Made by a program: the position numbers and the translations under genes. 64,000 nt of DNA from Xestospongia bergquistia (lineage: Eukaryota; Porifera; Demospongiae; Haplosclerida; Petrosiidae). The notes under the pieces were generated by a model that was not told the origin of the DNA, did not search any database, and was given only the letters and a program-made list of their open reading frames with translations. This document shows positions 50,680-62,504 of the stretch, piece by piece (position 1 is the stretch's first letter; every line of letters begins with the position of its first letter). The stretch is taken from positions 250,501-314,500 of the forward strand of contig OZ014411.1 in NCBI GenBank assembly GCA_963965975.1, given 5' to 3'.

Positions 50680-53600
50680 ATGCATGTATGAATTTCTGTG
50701 TGTATGGATGGATGTACATATTCATGTACGTATGCATGTAACATGAATTTTATCTCATTCCAAATTTCAATGTATTAAAAGTTAGAAGCCACATTTTCAA
50801 AATACATATGTTGACTATAAATTAACATACTTCTTATGATGATGATGCTTATCTTTACAATAAAGAGACTATGTGTTAAGCAGGATTTACTCCATAAGTT
50901 GTTTTCTCTTTAATTAGTCTGAAGACTTTTTGAAATCATATAATGAAGCCATTCAGAAGATTGAGGTATTTTCAACTGATATAGACACAATTCCAGCTAC
51001 AGGAACAAATATCGAGACTGTTAAAAGGCAACTTGAACATTTAAAGGTAATGATGTATTTATGTTAACAAATTATTTAGTATATATCTTAAGTGATGAGT
51101 CCTTTTTGTACTAAACCTATTATATTTTTTTATTAAAATCATTGATGTTGAATTTGTATTAACAGAAATTTGAGACTGAGCTGCAGAAAATTAAGCCAAT
51201 AATAACTGCCTGTAACACAAAAGGGAAACACCTCAAAGAATCTTGTCATCGAGATCCTTGGGTGGATACAAAAATAGTTGAAGTGGATACAAAATGGAAG
51301 AAGCTCCAATCATTTTGTGATTCAAGGAAGCATGAGTTGGAGATTGCTCTTCTGCAAGTAGGACAGTTCCAAGAGGCTCTTGCTGAACTATCAGAGTGGA
51401 TAGATGAGATTATGAATGTTTGGAGAGAGAAAGAGACATCTGTTGTTTCTTTAGAAGACTTAGAAAGTTTGCAAAATGAATTAGAGGTATGTTGCATAAT
51501 GAAAAAAATAAATAATGAATGATAGCTAGAGAATAAATTTGAATTTGTTGTTATAAAATTACCAATTGAAATTTTTGTATAAAATAATGTACTAATTTTA
51601 GAATTAATGAAATCTTTTATGTAATTGATAGGCTTTGCAAATAGAGATTGTCAAGAAAGGTCTCAGTGTTCAGTCATTACAAAAAATGGATATCGCTGGT
51701 AGCAACGATGGTTCTAGTTCAGAGATCTCTAAAAAGCTCAAGGAATTCAATGAGAAGTGAGTACATCTGTCCAGTGATCCAAGCAATTTTTTGATAGTTT
51801 GCTATAAATGTATTAATTGTTATCACCTTACAGATGGGAATCTCTTAATGACCTCACAAATGAAAAACAAAACACCCTTTCAACTGCAATTAAACAAGCC
51901 CGTACTTTCCATGCCAAATTGAAAAGAATAGTGGATCAATTAAACAAATCAGAAGAGCAATCCATTCAGGACTGGACACCACATGGTCTTCCAGAGACTT
52001 GTCAAGTCGATTTAGAAGAACACAAAAAAATGATGGATGAAGTATTAATGAAAGAATTAATGGAGGAATTGAAAACAGAGGCAGAGGCTCTTAAAAGTCA
52101 GGGCAGTGCCAGTGATCAAGAAATCGTAGGTAGTTTGATTTTGGAAGTTGAAAATAGAATGACTGATATCATTGCAAATATGGAAGAGAAACAGGTTTGA
52201 TTCAGAAGAATGCACAGTTATTGAAGTGATAGTCATTGTTCATCTAAAGTTTTTAATTTAATCAAGTTAACAAATAAAGTCACCCTCCACTGCAACTATG
52301 TGATAATAATTAACAACTTTGCTTACTAAAACATTTAAAACTTAACCTATGTATATCTCATACATAAAGTGCTTATCATTATTCTGTTTAATATCCTTAT
52401 TTTGTCTTTAGACTCAACTAGAGAAAGCTAAAGTAGATGCTGATGAGTTTGACAAATGTCATAATACCATATCAGACCAGTTACAACAGTTAGATAAACA
52501 ATTTCACGATCATTCAGTGATTCAAACAGATTTTGAATCTGTTAAACTTCAACTCCAAAGTTACACAGTAAGTCTACATAAACAGACTGAAAGGAAAACA
52601 ATAGAGAGAACAATATTTTATTTGTAGTTTGTTTTGTCTTAGACTTTAATGAAACAGTTAGATGAGTTAAAGCCTCGTGTTAAGGTTGTAGAAGCCAGAG
52701 GAATGTATCTAGTAGAGAACTGCACTAAGGAAGATGGAGATAATATAAAGGCAAAATTGATGGATTTCAGGTAAATATGGCTACAATAATGTTCAGACAA
52801 AAAGGTTGTTAGATAGATATGTGGATGGCTATATGGATTGATAATATATAAATTGACCGTGATCATCTATTTGATCATTCTTAGGGCTTATTATGATGTA
52901 CTACACAGCAATTCTCTCTCTCAATTGTCTAATATTAAGGAGGCTTTGTTAACTCATGGACAATTTGAACATGCATATAATGATCTAAATGGATCATTAT
53001 CCAAACTTTGGGTCCAATTGCAGAATCCAGAACCTATTACTGGACAGTTGGATCATATCACTGATTTACTTGACAAACATCAAGTTAGTAGGAACTTATA
53101 ATCATGCTCTCTATTCATCCATTATCTAATATCATTATGTTTACAATGAATGATATCAATGCTGGATAGACTAGAATGACAAGGAATTGGTAAAAGCTCT
53201 TTACAGAGCTACCTTTTCTTTTAAAGTTGTAGATGGAGATATTTTCTTTCATTTTCATTATAAAAATCTAAACTATTGGTAATAGTAATTGCTTTGTGTT
53301 TAGTTCAATGTCATAGGTGCTTTTTCTTATCCTGGCAATGCTTCCATAACTTTTAAGGTAGTGTCTTAAAATTGTGTTTGTCACCCTATCATCATGATTT
53401 ATACCCAGTTGTCAATATCCTAAGCAATACCATAGAGTTCCAAATTAAGAGACTCATAATTTTAGACTAGAAATGACCTATAATTAAAGCAATAGACTTT
53501 TTGATTAAGTGCCATACATTACCACATCATCTCTCTCTCACACTCTCTCTCTCTCTACATATATATATGGACTACCATCAAATTTAGTGTTGTTCTTATT

Positions 53601-56600
53601 GATCATTAAGCAAAGTTAGTTGCTTTGTTTGTTTACTCAATTTAGACTCTGAGAAAGGAAATCAGTGCTTTTATTATCAACTATGAATCATTGACAAAGG
53701 TTGGTAGAAAACTAATGGAGTCAGATGTAGAAGACAAAAAAGACCTTGAAAGGAAATTAACAGATCTTCATCAAGAAAAGGAAAGTGTGGAGAAGATGTC
53801 AAATGATTTACAAAAAAAACTTGAAGAAGCTAAAAAGAAGGTATATAATAATTCTTAATGCTAAATAGTGTAGCCGTAGTCAATACATTTAAGAATGTAT
53901 TTGCTAATTTAGTGCTATATGCAGTTGAAAGGTAATATTACAGATGCTTTCAAACATACCATAAAGGTGTATGCAGTAGACTATAATCAAGATTGTTTAT
54001 AAATATATATATAATGCTGTACTTTATGCTTTTCTTATGAGACATTCTTCTCGTAGTTGCTTCAATTTGAGTCCCAGGTTCAACCTTTTAAGTCTTGGGT
54101 GAACAAAGTCCTTTTAACTTTGGATGACTCAGAGCCAATATATGGTGATGTATCCATTGTCAATGAAAGAATGGATAATCATAAGGTATATCTATTGTAA
54201 AATGTATACGATACTAGAATGTATGTGTTTGCATGAAATATATTTATCTTTAAATTACAACTGACTTGATACTGTCTTGAAAATCTTGAATATATCTAGC
54301 ACATTGAATTGAAATAGTTGTTGTATTTGCATGTCTTTGATACAGTCTTTAATTAAAGTAGTGTCAAATCCTTACAACTTTATTCTTTTTACAATGTTTA
54401 TTGTTTTAGGCTTTTCAGGAAGATCTTGAATCTCATCAGAAAAGTATTGATGCCATAAATGCATCAGGAAGAAATATAATGGAAAATGTACTTGATAATC
54501 CATCAGCCATTAAGGATGAATTAGATGAACTTAATACAATGTGGGAAGATGTCTGTAATAAATCTACTCTGAAACTTGCCAGACTTATGGAAGCAATGAA
54601 AGTGAGTGTTCAATCTCCACATAACCAAAGTATATTTCTGAATTTGGGGTCCATATTTTCTTAATATGAAACTTTGCCTGTTACTTTGATAATATACAGT
54701 TGTGAAAGAGATTGTAATACCATGTATTCACTGATCTATTCATTCATATATCCTCTCTCTCTCTATATATATATACACATTAAAGAAAGCCACTGACTTT
54801 AGTCAAGGTGTTCAAGACATATTAGATTGGGTAAAAGAGATGGAGACATCACTGGAAATGATGGCTCCACCAACCTTTAATATGACAGAATCTCAAGAAC
54901 AGAATAAAGAACAAGATGTAAGCTTTAACTTTTATATTTTTATGTTTTAGTTTGAGCACAATGAGAAATAATAACAACTTCTACATCTTAAATTTTAAAT
55001 TGTTATGTGTTAAACGTTTATGACTTATACAATGTTGTTGATGAAATTAATGACATTAATCCACTAATATCTTGACAACTTTCTATCTTATAGACTTTAA
55101 AGAAGAAAATGTTAGAAAAACAATTACAATATGAAGAAGTCTTACAAGCAGGCTTAAGTCTGAGTCAACTGGCTCAACCTCAAGCAGACACAATTTTTCA
55201 GCAATTAGAGCAACTAAAACAAAATTGGGCAGAGCTTAAGGCTAAAATGAATGCTCGCAGTGAACAGCTGGCATCTATTATGTTGGAAATTCATGGATTA
55301 CAAGATATATTAAAACCATTGTCTTTGTGGCTGTGTGAGGCAGATGGGACAATGACCTCTGCTGAGAGTATTCCTATCGGAAATGACTTGAAGATGGTAG
55401 ATCAACAATTAGCTAAACACAAAGTATGTAATAAGGAGTGCTTTGTCAAATTTGACCTTGAAATGGACATCATGACTAGCCTTGAATGTTAAATTAATAC
55501 TTTAGTCAAAAACATTGTCTTAAAACTATTTTAAGTATATTACATGTAATTGTTAATCAATGATTTTTTATACATTTTCATATTTCTTTTTTAAATATTA
55601 GTCATTTCAAGAGGAAATAGCTACACATCAGCCTAATATAGATGCCCTTAAGCAACGAAGATCAAGTGTGTCATCTCAGACCGACACAACAGATGTAACT
55701 GGTACAATTGATCAGGTCCATAAGCAATGGCAAAGCCTTCAAAAGAGATCATCTGAGCATTATAAACGACTTCAAAAGGAACACGAAAGACTGGAATTTA
55801 TTGCTGTTGAAAGGTTTGTGAAATATTCTATCATTTGAATTAATGTTAGAGTATAGTGTGTATATTGTAATTATAAAACTGTTATCACTGTAGTAAATGA
55901 TATTTTATAAAAACTTGTAAATGCATAGTTGAGAATTTATTCAGAACAGACAAGATTCCTACACAAACACTATTTTATTTATTACATACATAAATAAAAT
56001 TAATGGACATTCATAAGTAAATATATTAATTTTTCTCTCATTTCATAAACAGTTCTTTCAATTACCAAATTTGGTGTAAACATTTTTTTGCTTGGATGAA
56101 TGAACGAAAATTAAATGCAATTACTCTTTTCCGTCGTTTTGATACTAATGATGACAAAAGGTTGACAAAAGAAGAGTTTATGAAAGGACTAAAAAAAGAT
56201 GGTTAGAAATAACAATTTAAAAATTTATAAAAATTGTATGGTATGGTAAATAAATGGTGGATGGATAGAAGGAATGTAGCATAGTAAAGTACAGTCTGTA
56301 TATATAATTATATCATTTATAAAACTATAGGATTTACTAGTAATCCCATTGAGCTAAAGATAATAGCTGATCGTAGTGATCGAAATAAAAGTGGATACAT
56401 TGATCTTTCTGATATAAATGCCTTGATTAAGGAGCAACAATCATGGAAAAAACCTGCTAGACATCTTAGTGAAGCTGAAAAAATTGCAGAAGAGGTATAT
56501 GTATATTAAGATATAAGTGATAGTTAATTCTTTAATATGTTCTTAGGTCACTCTTCAAAAATCAAAATGTAAATGTTGCCCCAAGTTTAAAGCTGAGAGA

Positions 56601-57188
56601 GTGGTTGGAACAAATTACAAGGTAAATACAGCTTGTCTGTAATATCCTGAATAATTTTTATTTATGTCTTTTTAGTTTGGTGATTCACATATTGTCAGAC
56701 ACTTAAGTATGCCAGGCCGTACTGTCATTGTTCGTATGGGTGGTGGCCACCAGACATTGGAGAAGTTCTTGACGTCTCAAGATCCTTGCAGAGGTAACAA
56801 ATCTAATATATTTAAAGTATTTAATATGAAGTTATAGAACCAGAGGCCCAAACAGTTACTAAAAGTATAGATATAAAACAGGTAGCTAACTCACAACAAG
56901 TAATACTTGAATCATGAATATTGTATCTATGATATCTTTTATAAATTATTCAGATTGACAAGAGCAAAACAGATCAATGCAGTACTTCAAACGTGAGTCC
57001 TGTCTCTATTATCTTACTGAAAACCCAGTTCAAATTACTTATTTCTTAATCTTTTAACATTTATATATCCACTTTAGACCAAAATTCCAAGGTATATTGC
57101 AATAATCCCTGAAAGTTTTGTTTCATACCAGGATAAAAGCAAAATTCCACAACCTAGTACTAAGATTAAAATGCCTTCAGGTCGTTAA
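37089..57188 (+). CDS. Gene C: ankyrin-repeat/ZU5-like/death-domain protein fused to a spectraplakin-type tail
   Basis: I follow 54 exons with compatible phases, 9723 bases, 3240 aa. Early exons: 37089-37109, 37757-37852, 37927-38028, 38716-38817, 39648-39728, 39797-39847, 40505-40603, 40651-40834, 40917-41461, 41596-41733, 41778-41952, 42001-42063, 42327-42647, 42696-42759, 43046-43127. The rod and tail exons are listed with those modules. Order: ankyrin repeats (8-245), ZU5-like plus UPA-position region (246-531), death domain (553-659), linker, spectrin-like helices (709-3001), EF-hands (3002-3106), GAS2 (3107-3170), tail with SKIP (3225-3228). It is probably a cytoplasmic scaffold joining death-domain or ankyrin partners to actin/spectrin and microtubules (inference). 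The start matches gene A's. Automatic pipelines might split it near 43.1-43.5 kb, but the 352-bp intron there is in frame and leaves little room for another promoter. Confidence 0.83.
37757..40834 (+). other. Gene C ankyrin-repeat module
   Basis: Exons of 96-102 bases in phase 0 each encode about one repeat: ALLTAVKNGDVHGVKASL, LTPLHWAAEKGATEIGKLL, VSPLHLAAAKGDSKMVELLL, then an abnormal repeat, then TALHYACIEGNVDIIQYLL. The abnormal one begins SLHFATSKGNAILF (39648-39728), is broken by a 17-codon basic exon (39797-39847) and resumes as VKLLLQYGANPNEVDH (40505-40603). Ankyrin repeats bind protein partners; the partner here is unknown. Confidence 0.82.
40230..40461. mobile_element. Tc1/mariner-like MITE in an intron of gene C
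   Basis: 232-bp element with inverted repeats of about 75 bp: CACTGTAAAA at 40230 and TTTTACAGTG ending at 40461. It is flanked by TA on both sides (40228-40229 and 40462-40463), the target duplication typical of Tc1/mariner. No coding capacity. It sits between the exons at 39797-39847 and 40505-40603. Confidence 0.85.
40917..41952 (+). other. Gene C ZU5-like and UPA-position domains
   Basis: Residues 246-531. ZU5-like hallmarks are VMIPSSSVKEGKEVDMKVRV, LVSCFYNVETSETFTNPI, CLQHNVEI and SSVLVAIGS. The following β-rich part includes VKAVITKDLGPF, PVSFYFNPDVKEITM and LYLHFNIKL. Gene A has the same exon structure and sequence pattern. ZU5-UPA-death supramodules are known from UNC5, PIDD and ankyrins; in ankyrins ZU5 contacts spectrin. 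The UPA label is by position and general pattern. Confidence 0.68.
42327..42647 (+). other. Gene C death domain
   Basis: One exon, residues 553-659. Six-helix death-fold pattern: HLMTLLSKI, FKWEEIGGQLEI, LAYMLRKWNDT, YSWRKIISVVEEPPV and NIADEIRQFL. The central tryptophan and spacing match the gene A and pseudogene death domains. Death domains form homotypic complexes in cell-death and immune signalling; the partners are not deducible here. Confidence 0.8.
43480..53840 (+). other. Gene C spectrin-like rod, unduplicated part
   Basis: Exons 43480-43614, 43665-43838, 43950-44132, 44425-44574, 44751-45344, 45506-45668, 46096-46331, 46433-46765, 46867-47017, 47152-47330, 47531-47713, 47817-47960, 48065-48544, 48710-49030, 49080-49300, 49404-49518, 49593-49671, 49764-49996, 50132-50329, 50918-51046, 51166-51486, 51632-51756, 51834-52194, 52412-52567, 52643-52770, 52885-53083, 53646-53840. 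The sequence is almost wholly helical, with recurrent tryptophans as in spectrin repeats: LKKHWEDLQ, VQRKWSDLSAQI, HKKWDDIGNKLS, NYKWKDLLRKLS, DTKWKKLQSF, NEKWESLNDLT. An unusual Ser/Pro-rich insert (KISSPKPQRKGSQ) lies in 48065-48544. About 20 repeats estimated from length. Confidence 0.82.
50640..50760. repeat. (TA)n(TG)n microsatellite in an intron
   Basis: About 16 bases of TA followed by a TG run, then degenerate ATG-rich sequence, in the intron between 50329 and 50918. Confidence 0.8.
54057..57188 (+). other. Gene C tail: last spectrin repeats, EF-hands, GAS2 and SxIP
   Basis: Exons 54057-54185, 54410-54601, 54786-54917, 55094-55423, 55602-55813, 56053-56201, 56331-56494, 56547-56621, 56676-56793, 56838-56899, 56954-56992, 57078-57188. 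EF loop 1 is DTNDDKRLTKEE (3032-3043), with Lys/Arg/Leu at late positions but acidic 1, 5 and 12. EF loop 2 is DRSDRNKSGYID (3065-3076). GAS2 has CKCCPKFKAE, FGDSHIVRHL, TVIVRMGGGHQTLEKFL and DPCR. The tail ends QDKSKIPQPSTKIKMPSGR. In vertebrate and fly spectraplakins this EF-GAS2-tail unit binds microtubules, and SxIP recruits EB1. Confidence 0.87.
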
Positions 57189-57266
57189 TGAAGGTAAGAT
57201 ACTATTAATTTAATGTAATTTATCTGTATTTCTCTTATTTAGAATTCTGACATAAACATATCACCA

Positions 57267-57272
57267 AATAAA
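57267..57272 (+). terminator. Candidate polyadenylation signal of gene C
   Basis: AATAAA about 80 bases after the stop, beyond the 3' UTR intron. Copy 1 has AATAAT at the equivalent place. Confidence 0.45.
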
Positions 57273-57542
57273 AGTATTAAGTATAAGAACATTAATTTTT
57301 TTATCTGGCTATTATTTAAAAGCAGTTGTTAGAGTATTTTAATTTTAAAGTGTCTTTCACCTTTTATTATTGTTTGAATTGTTTTTCCCTTATAATTACA
57401 TATTTTAGCTCCAACATGTTTAAAAATTGAAATGCAATCAATATATATACAAATTGAAAAGCAATTCTATATTTCCAACTGTTCAAATGGTTCAAGCAAA
57501 AAACTGATACATTTTGGTGTAACAATTCATTTTCACTTGGTT

Positions 57543-59579
57543 ATTACCTAACTGGTGTAGAACTATGCACATCAAGGCAAACATAATGCATTTGATGATA
57601 CATCCCATAACAATACATATGCTACAAGAAACTTTATTGTTGATTATTATATAATATATTTATATGTACTAATGTTGATTTAGTGTCTGAAGTATCTAAA
57701 TGTGCATTATGTTATACCAAGTATACACTCTATTAGACTGTTAATGAGTCATTCAATTTCTGTTTCACTGTATTAAAAAAAGTAATTCCTATTATGGATT
57801 CTGTATTGAAATGTTATATTTTCATCAATTTATAGGTGTTTCTTTTATAAGGAAACTTAGAGATTTCTTATTATTGGAAATATTGTACACAGCATAGTTC
57901 CATTTAATGGAAACTTATGATGAAATTTGAAAATTCAACAATGTTTCTATAACTGTATATTTCATGTATACAATATGTAAATTTATTTGAATTATCAACA
58001 TTCCAAAGATTTCAATTATTGAAATAAAATGTGAAAACTATAGATACAATAATAATAGGTAAATAATTATGATCATGGTTTTGTGAGAAGTGATATAGAA
58101 AATAAATAATATAAACACAAATGTAACAGTATCAATGATAACTAGTCTCACTTTAGTTCATTTCATTCAATTGAATGCTCATGTTGGCAGTCTTGTTTTC
58201 TGGACAATGTCGATCAGATGGTAGTCCAATAAGACGTTAAGTGAAGGCGTTTCTTTGTCCATGCTCATAAAAAGTGATGTCACCTCACTCCTCCAAGACA
58301 ATAGTCTGACTCTGATCTTTGAAGCTTTTCCACCTTATCTATCTCAGTTTCACTAATATCCAGGGGGTAGCTTTAAAATAACTATCTTTGATAATTAATA
58401 GTTTCACATACTCTAACACAATGATTTTATATATTTTTATCTAGTCAATAATTCAAAATATTCAATAGTACCATTAACCAGGAATTATACTCAATACTTC
58501 TAGAATTAATGAAAATGAACAAGATTAAATCCATAAAAAACTTATACAACTTTTACTTATTATTATTTTCACAATTAGTACTTATTACTATAACGTATAA
58601 TACTAACAAGAACATTAATTTTTAATGATTTCAAATTTGTACCATGATGATGACTGTCATTTATACAAGTTTCCTAGTAACCCAATTTAGAGTGTATGTA
58701 GTTGTATTTGATAAAGAAAGTCTCAGAAATCACACTCTTATAATTTTTAATGTCAAGGACAAGTTTGATTTTACTGTAAACAAGTTATTAATATTCAACA
58801 TAAAATTCATAGATCATATGACTTGTAATAAATATATGTGAACTACAATGGACTATGAATATAAAACAATGTATAAATAGCATATAACTGTTACTGTCAA
58901 CATATTGATTGGCTGTATAAAAAAACTGTTTATTGTCATTATTGTTTCATCACAACAATGAATTAAAAGTGCTAACGTTATATTATTGTGTAACTTACTA
59001 TATAGTTTATTTAATTATTTTAAAGTTGTTGTTGGAAAATATAGACCTCAAATAGCATGCAAAGTACTTGGTTTACTACAAACAATTAACAAGTGATTGA
59101 AATTCTAAACAGCTTTTTCATCTTTGAAGTAAAGTGAAGCAGTTATAGCTTCATTTGGTAATACAATAAAGTATTATAATCAATGTTTCCAATGAGATTC
59201 ACTACCTATATAGGTATAATTAATATTCTGATGTTACTGGACACCCATAGCTTACTTGTAGTTCCAGAAACATGTTGAAAATTCATGAATCATGTGATGA
59301 TTAGGAAAGGAAATTCAAAGAATCATGATTGTTAGTTTTTTTGAAATCCAGCATATGTCACATGAGAATGTTAATTATACCTATATTCAGGGAAGACTAC
59401 TATACCACCCACATAGCCTTCAATATACAAAGGAAAAATAAGATTTCATTTCACAAGACTAGCAAGAGCAATATGCTGTCTTTTGTGACATTAATGCATT
59501 CTTTGCATTTAGTGCAGGTAAGTGAATAAAGCAAAATTTGTAGATTGTCATATGATCTATTCATCATAATTTGGCACAG
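57543..59579. other. Gene-free spacer with repeat R3
   Basis: No gene supported. 58370-58880 matches 63185-63630 (repeat R3): landmarks ATCTAGTCAATAATT, CACAATTAGTACTTATTAC and GTTTGATTTTACT.TAAACAAG. The open frame 58644-58841 is part of R3. Confidence 0.5.
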
Positions 59580-61123
59580 ATTCTGAATCCTGTAATTCTC
59601 AAGGAGCTGTTCGTTTAGTTTGGGGCTCTGGAGACTGGGAGGGTAATCTCCAAATCTGTATTAACGATACCTGGGGATGGGTCTGTAATAACAATTTTGA
59701 TACTGTTGCTGCTCAGGTTGTTTGCAGTCAGTTAGGATACACAACACCAGGTAATTATTAATAACAATTATATATTATGTTCACTTTCAAATGAAAGCAA
59801 ATGTGACTATTTTTACATGAATATGTGTGATGATAACTTTAAAGTTCCGAGGCTCAATTTGGTATACATACCTTAAGCCTAATATTAATTTATGTAGTAA
59901 TTACTACTACTACTGTAATAAAGGTGTCTAATGAAATAATTGCTAAAAAGAGAACATGTTAACTATTTACTTCACAAATGAAAGTTTAAGTTAAGTCGAC
60001 GTGACTCCAAAGATTCGCAAAATGAACATGCTAAATTTTTACTCCACAAATGCAATTATTTTTAAGTGAATCAGCGTGTCTCCAAAGAATCACAAAATTA
60101 ATACATGCTTCAGTTTAGATAACGAGCAAAGAAATTACAGATTTGTTTTAAAACTAAGTTGTGTATAGGCAGTCAACACTGGCAACAAATTTATTCGCCT
60201 TGGGTACCCAGCAAATGATTTTTTGGTAAAAAAGCAATAAGAGAAACTGTTTCTTAAAGTCTAGCCCTAATCCAACTCGTGCTCTATTGGTATATATGAT
60301 ATTGCTTTGTTCATGTTTTTCATGTGACATTGATATTTCAAATGTGTTGAATATTACTAGCATAAGCTACAGTCAATATGTATAGGCAATTAAGCATTTT
60401 ACCATTTTTGTAAGACATTTTTACATACCTTTGTATTGTAAAAGTGTTAAAGAAGTGTAATACTTACTATATTTAATTGTTATCATTGCATGAATCGGAA
60501 AATCTTCAAAAAGCTAGTTCAATTAATTTTAAGACTTAGGATATAATAATATAACTTTTACAGGAGCTACAACATTTAGTGGATCTTTCTATGGTTGAGG
60601 TAATGGCACTATATGGATGGACTATGTCAGCTGTACTGGAACAGAGACAACTTTATATAACTGTGGCTATTCATCTCCAAATAACACCTACTGCAGTTAC
60701 AATAACTTAGCTAATGTTATATGCCGAAGTAAGTTTCTATATATGTAAATCATACTATTTATTCCTTGTTCATAGGTGGTGGTACATGTACTAATCAGGA
60801 CATACGATTGCTGCCATATTATTATGATAGGTCATTAGGAGTTATAGAAGTATGTATTAACAATCAATGGGGCACTGTGTGTGATAATGGTTGGGGTGAT
60901 TGGGATGCTGCAAGAGCAGCTTGTAAACAATTGGGATTTTATCGAGCATGTAAGTTTAAATTAATGTTAAATATAAAAGATGGACATTATAATGATAGAT
61001 ACATACTGGTGTTGTGGTGGCCTTGGACAAGGTTTTGGCGCTATTAACATGAGAGATGTTAGCTGCCCATCAAATAGTCTTAGTCTTTTCTCCTGCAGTT
61101 ATAATTCCACTCAAAAGTACTAG
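59580..61123 (+). pseudogene. SRCR-domain relic with in-frame stop
   Basis: Four exon-like blocks with consistent phase-1 borders: 59580-59750, 60564-60728, 60776-60949, 60999-61123. Together they encode two scavenger receptor cysteine-rich domains: GAVRLVWGSGDWEGN, WGWVCNNNFDTVAAQVVCSQ, IWMDYVSCTG and TLYNCGYSS; then GVIEVCINNQWGTVCDNGW, DAARAACKQLGF, GAINMRDVSC and SLFSCSYN. SRCR domains are extracellular ligand-binding modules, abundant in sponges. A TGA at 60596-60598 falls where the family usually has G-x-G before the IW motif, and TAG at 61121 ends the second domain. No signal-peptide exon with fitting phase found upstream. Confidence 0.75.
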
Positions 61124-61244
61124 GGTTAATGATATCATAATTTTACTCAAGTATTGTGGGCAACTTAGTCCTGCAGAGGACAATAATAATGTAAATCATT
61201 TACTTTTCCTATAACACAAATATAATATATAGTTATAATATACT

Positions 61245-62470
61245 GTCTAGTCTGATGAGTGGTCACTCAGTACTATTACTAGATCCAAAAGGTTAAAACG
61301 AAAGTCTTATACTCAAAAGTCATACTATATATTATTGTTATCAAGTATATCTATAACAGGTAAATGTAATACATGTAAAAATGTATTAGTATAAGGTAAT
61401 ATTACAAAGTAATAACTATACAATGCATGTCTGTAATTACTTAAGAACATATTACAAATCCAACGTTATACAACACTACAAAGGCAGATATAATAGCAAC
61501 TTTAATCTACACCTATCACTGTAGTAATTAGAAGGACTATTCGTGGCTTCTCATTTTACATCTAGTTGTGGTATTAATATTGTATTTGCTAAATTAGAAG
61601 TGTGTCAGTATTTGCCTGTCATTGAAAATTAGCAACAACAAATATACATTAAAAGATATGTGATATCTAATAGTGCCTCATACTCTCCCCTCTATTTCAA
61701 GATCAGATATTTGGTACTTCCTTCCTTAAAAAGTCTTTAGTGTAGAATGGAACATCCAATCCTGGATACTTAACCTTAGTACATTTAATGATAGTCATCA
61801 AAGTACTATGAAGCTTTTAGTGTAAATAACCTAGGATATTTAACAACTAAAACCCCATACCACCACCCTAACTGGAAACATGTCACTTTGTTCCATTCTA
61901 AGAGACAGCTTGCAATGCTCGCACTCCGTGCTTCACTTAGAGCCGGAATTGAAGTTTTTTAAGAAAACTTCAAATAGAATATGAAATTACAAAGTAGAAT
62001 TGCATGTTCACCTTCGGCTTACATAATATCTAGATCCAAAAGTAAAGACAAAAGTGTTATACTCAAAAGTCATACCATATGTTATTGATATCGAGTATAT
62101 GTGTAACATGTACATGTAATACATGTACTGGAATAAGGTCATACTACAAAGTAATCCTTACATGAAGTATGTCTTTAATTAATTTAGAACACATCACAAG
62201 TTCAATGTTATATAAACATTACAAAGACATAAATAATATACATACTGTTCTAATCTCCCCTTCTTCACATTAAAGCATTTAAGGAAGACTAATAATGGTT
62301 TCTCATATTAGACCTGGCTGAATAATGATATTGTACTATATTACTTTGCTGAATTAGTAGTGTGTTTTGTAGGTGACTGTTTTTGATAATTGGTAACACT
62401 AAAATAGATTAAATCATAAGTGATGTCCAGTACTGCTGCATCTTGTCCCGTCTTTTTTAAGGCAATCCTT
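61245..62470 (-). repeat. Two reverse-orientation copies of repeat R1
   Basis: 61245-61700 and 62028-62470 resemble each other (TAGATCCAAAAG, ACTCAAAAGTCATAC, AATACATGTA) and are reverse complements of R1 at 11.8-12.4 kb and 27 kb. Between them, 61700-62028 also shows minisatellite-like words. Non-coding. Confidence 0.6.
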
Positions 62471-62504
62471 AATACAAAGTAGATAAGATACTAGGTGCTT
62501 TTTT

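Larger units (their letters stand above)
53908..57542 (+). repeat. Segmental duplicate of the window's first 3.6 kb
   Basis: Matches 1-3621 across exons and introns with small differences. Similarity ends at about 57542, where copy 1 runs into transposase sequence. The left edge of copy 1 is outside the window, so the full size is unknown. Confidence 0.9.

Noticed and set aside
59473-59517. Short ATG exon as signal-peptide exon of the SRCR gene
   Set aside because: It would join in phase 0, whereas the next SRCR exon needs phase 1, and the peptide is not a convincing signal sequence.
60596-60598. TGA as a selenocysteine codon
   Set aside because: SRCR proteins are not known selenoproteins, the position is not a redox cysteine, and the second domain also ends in a stop.
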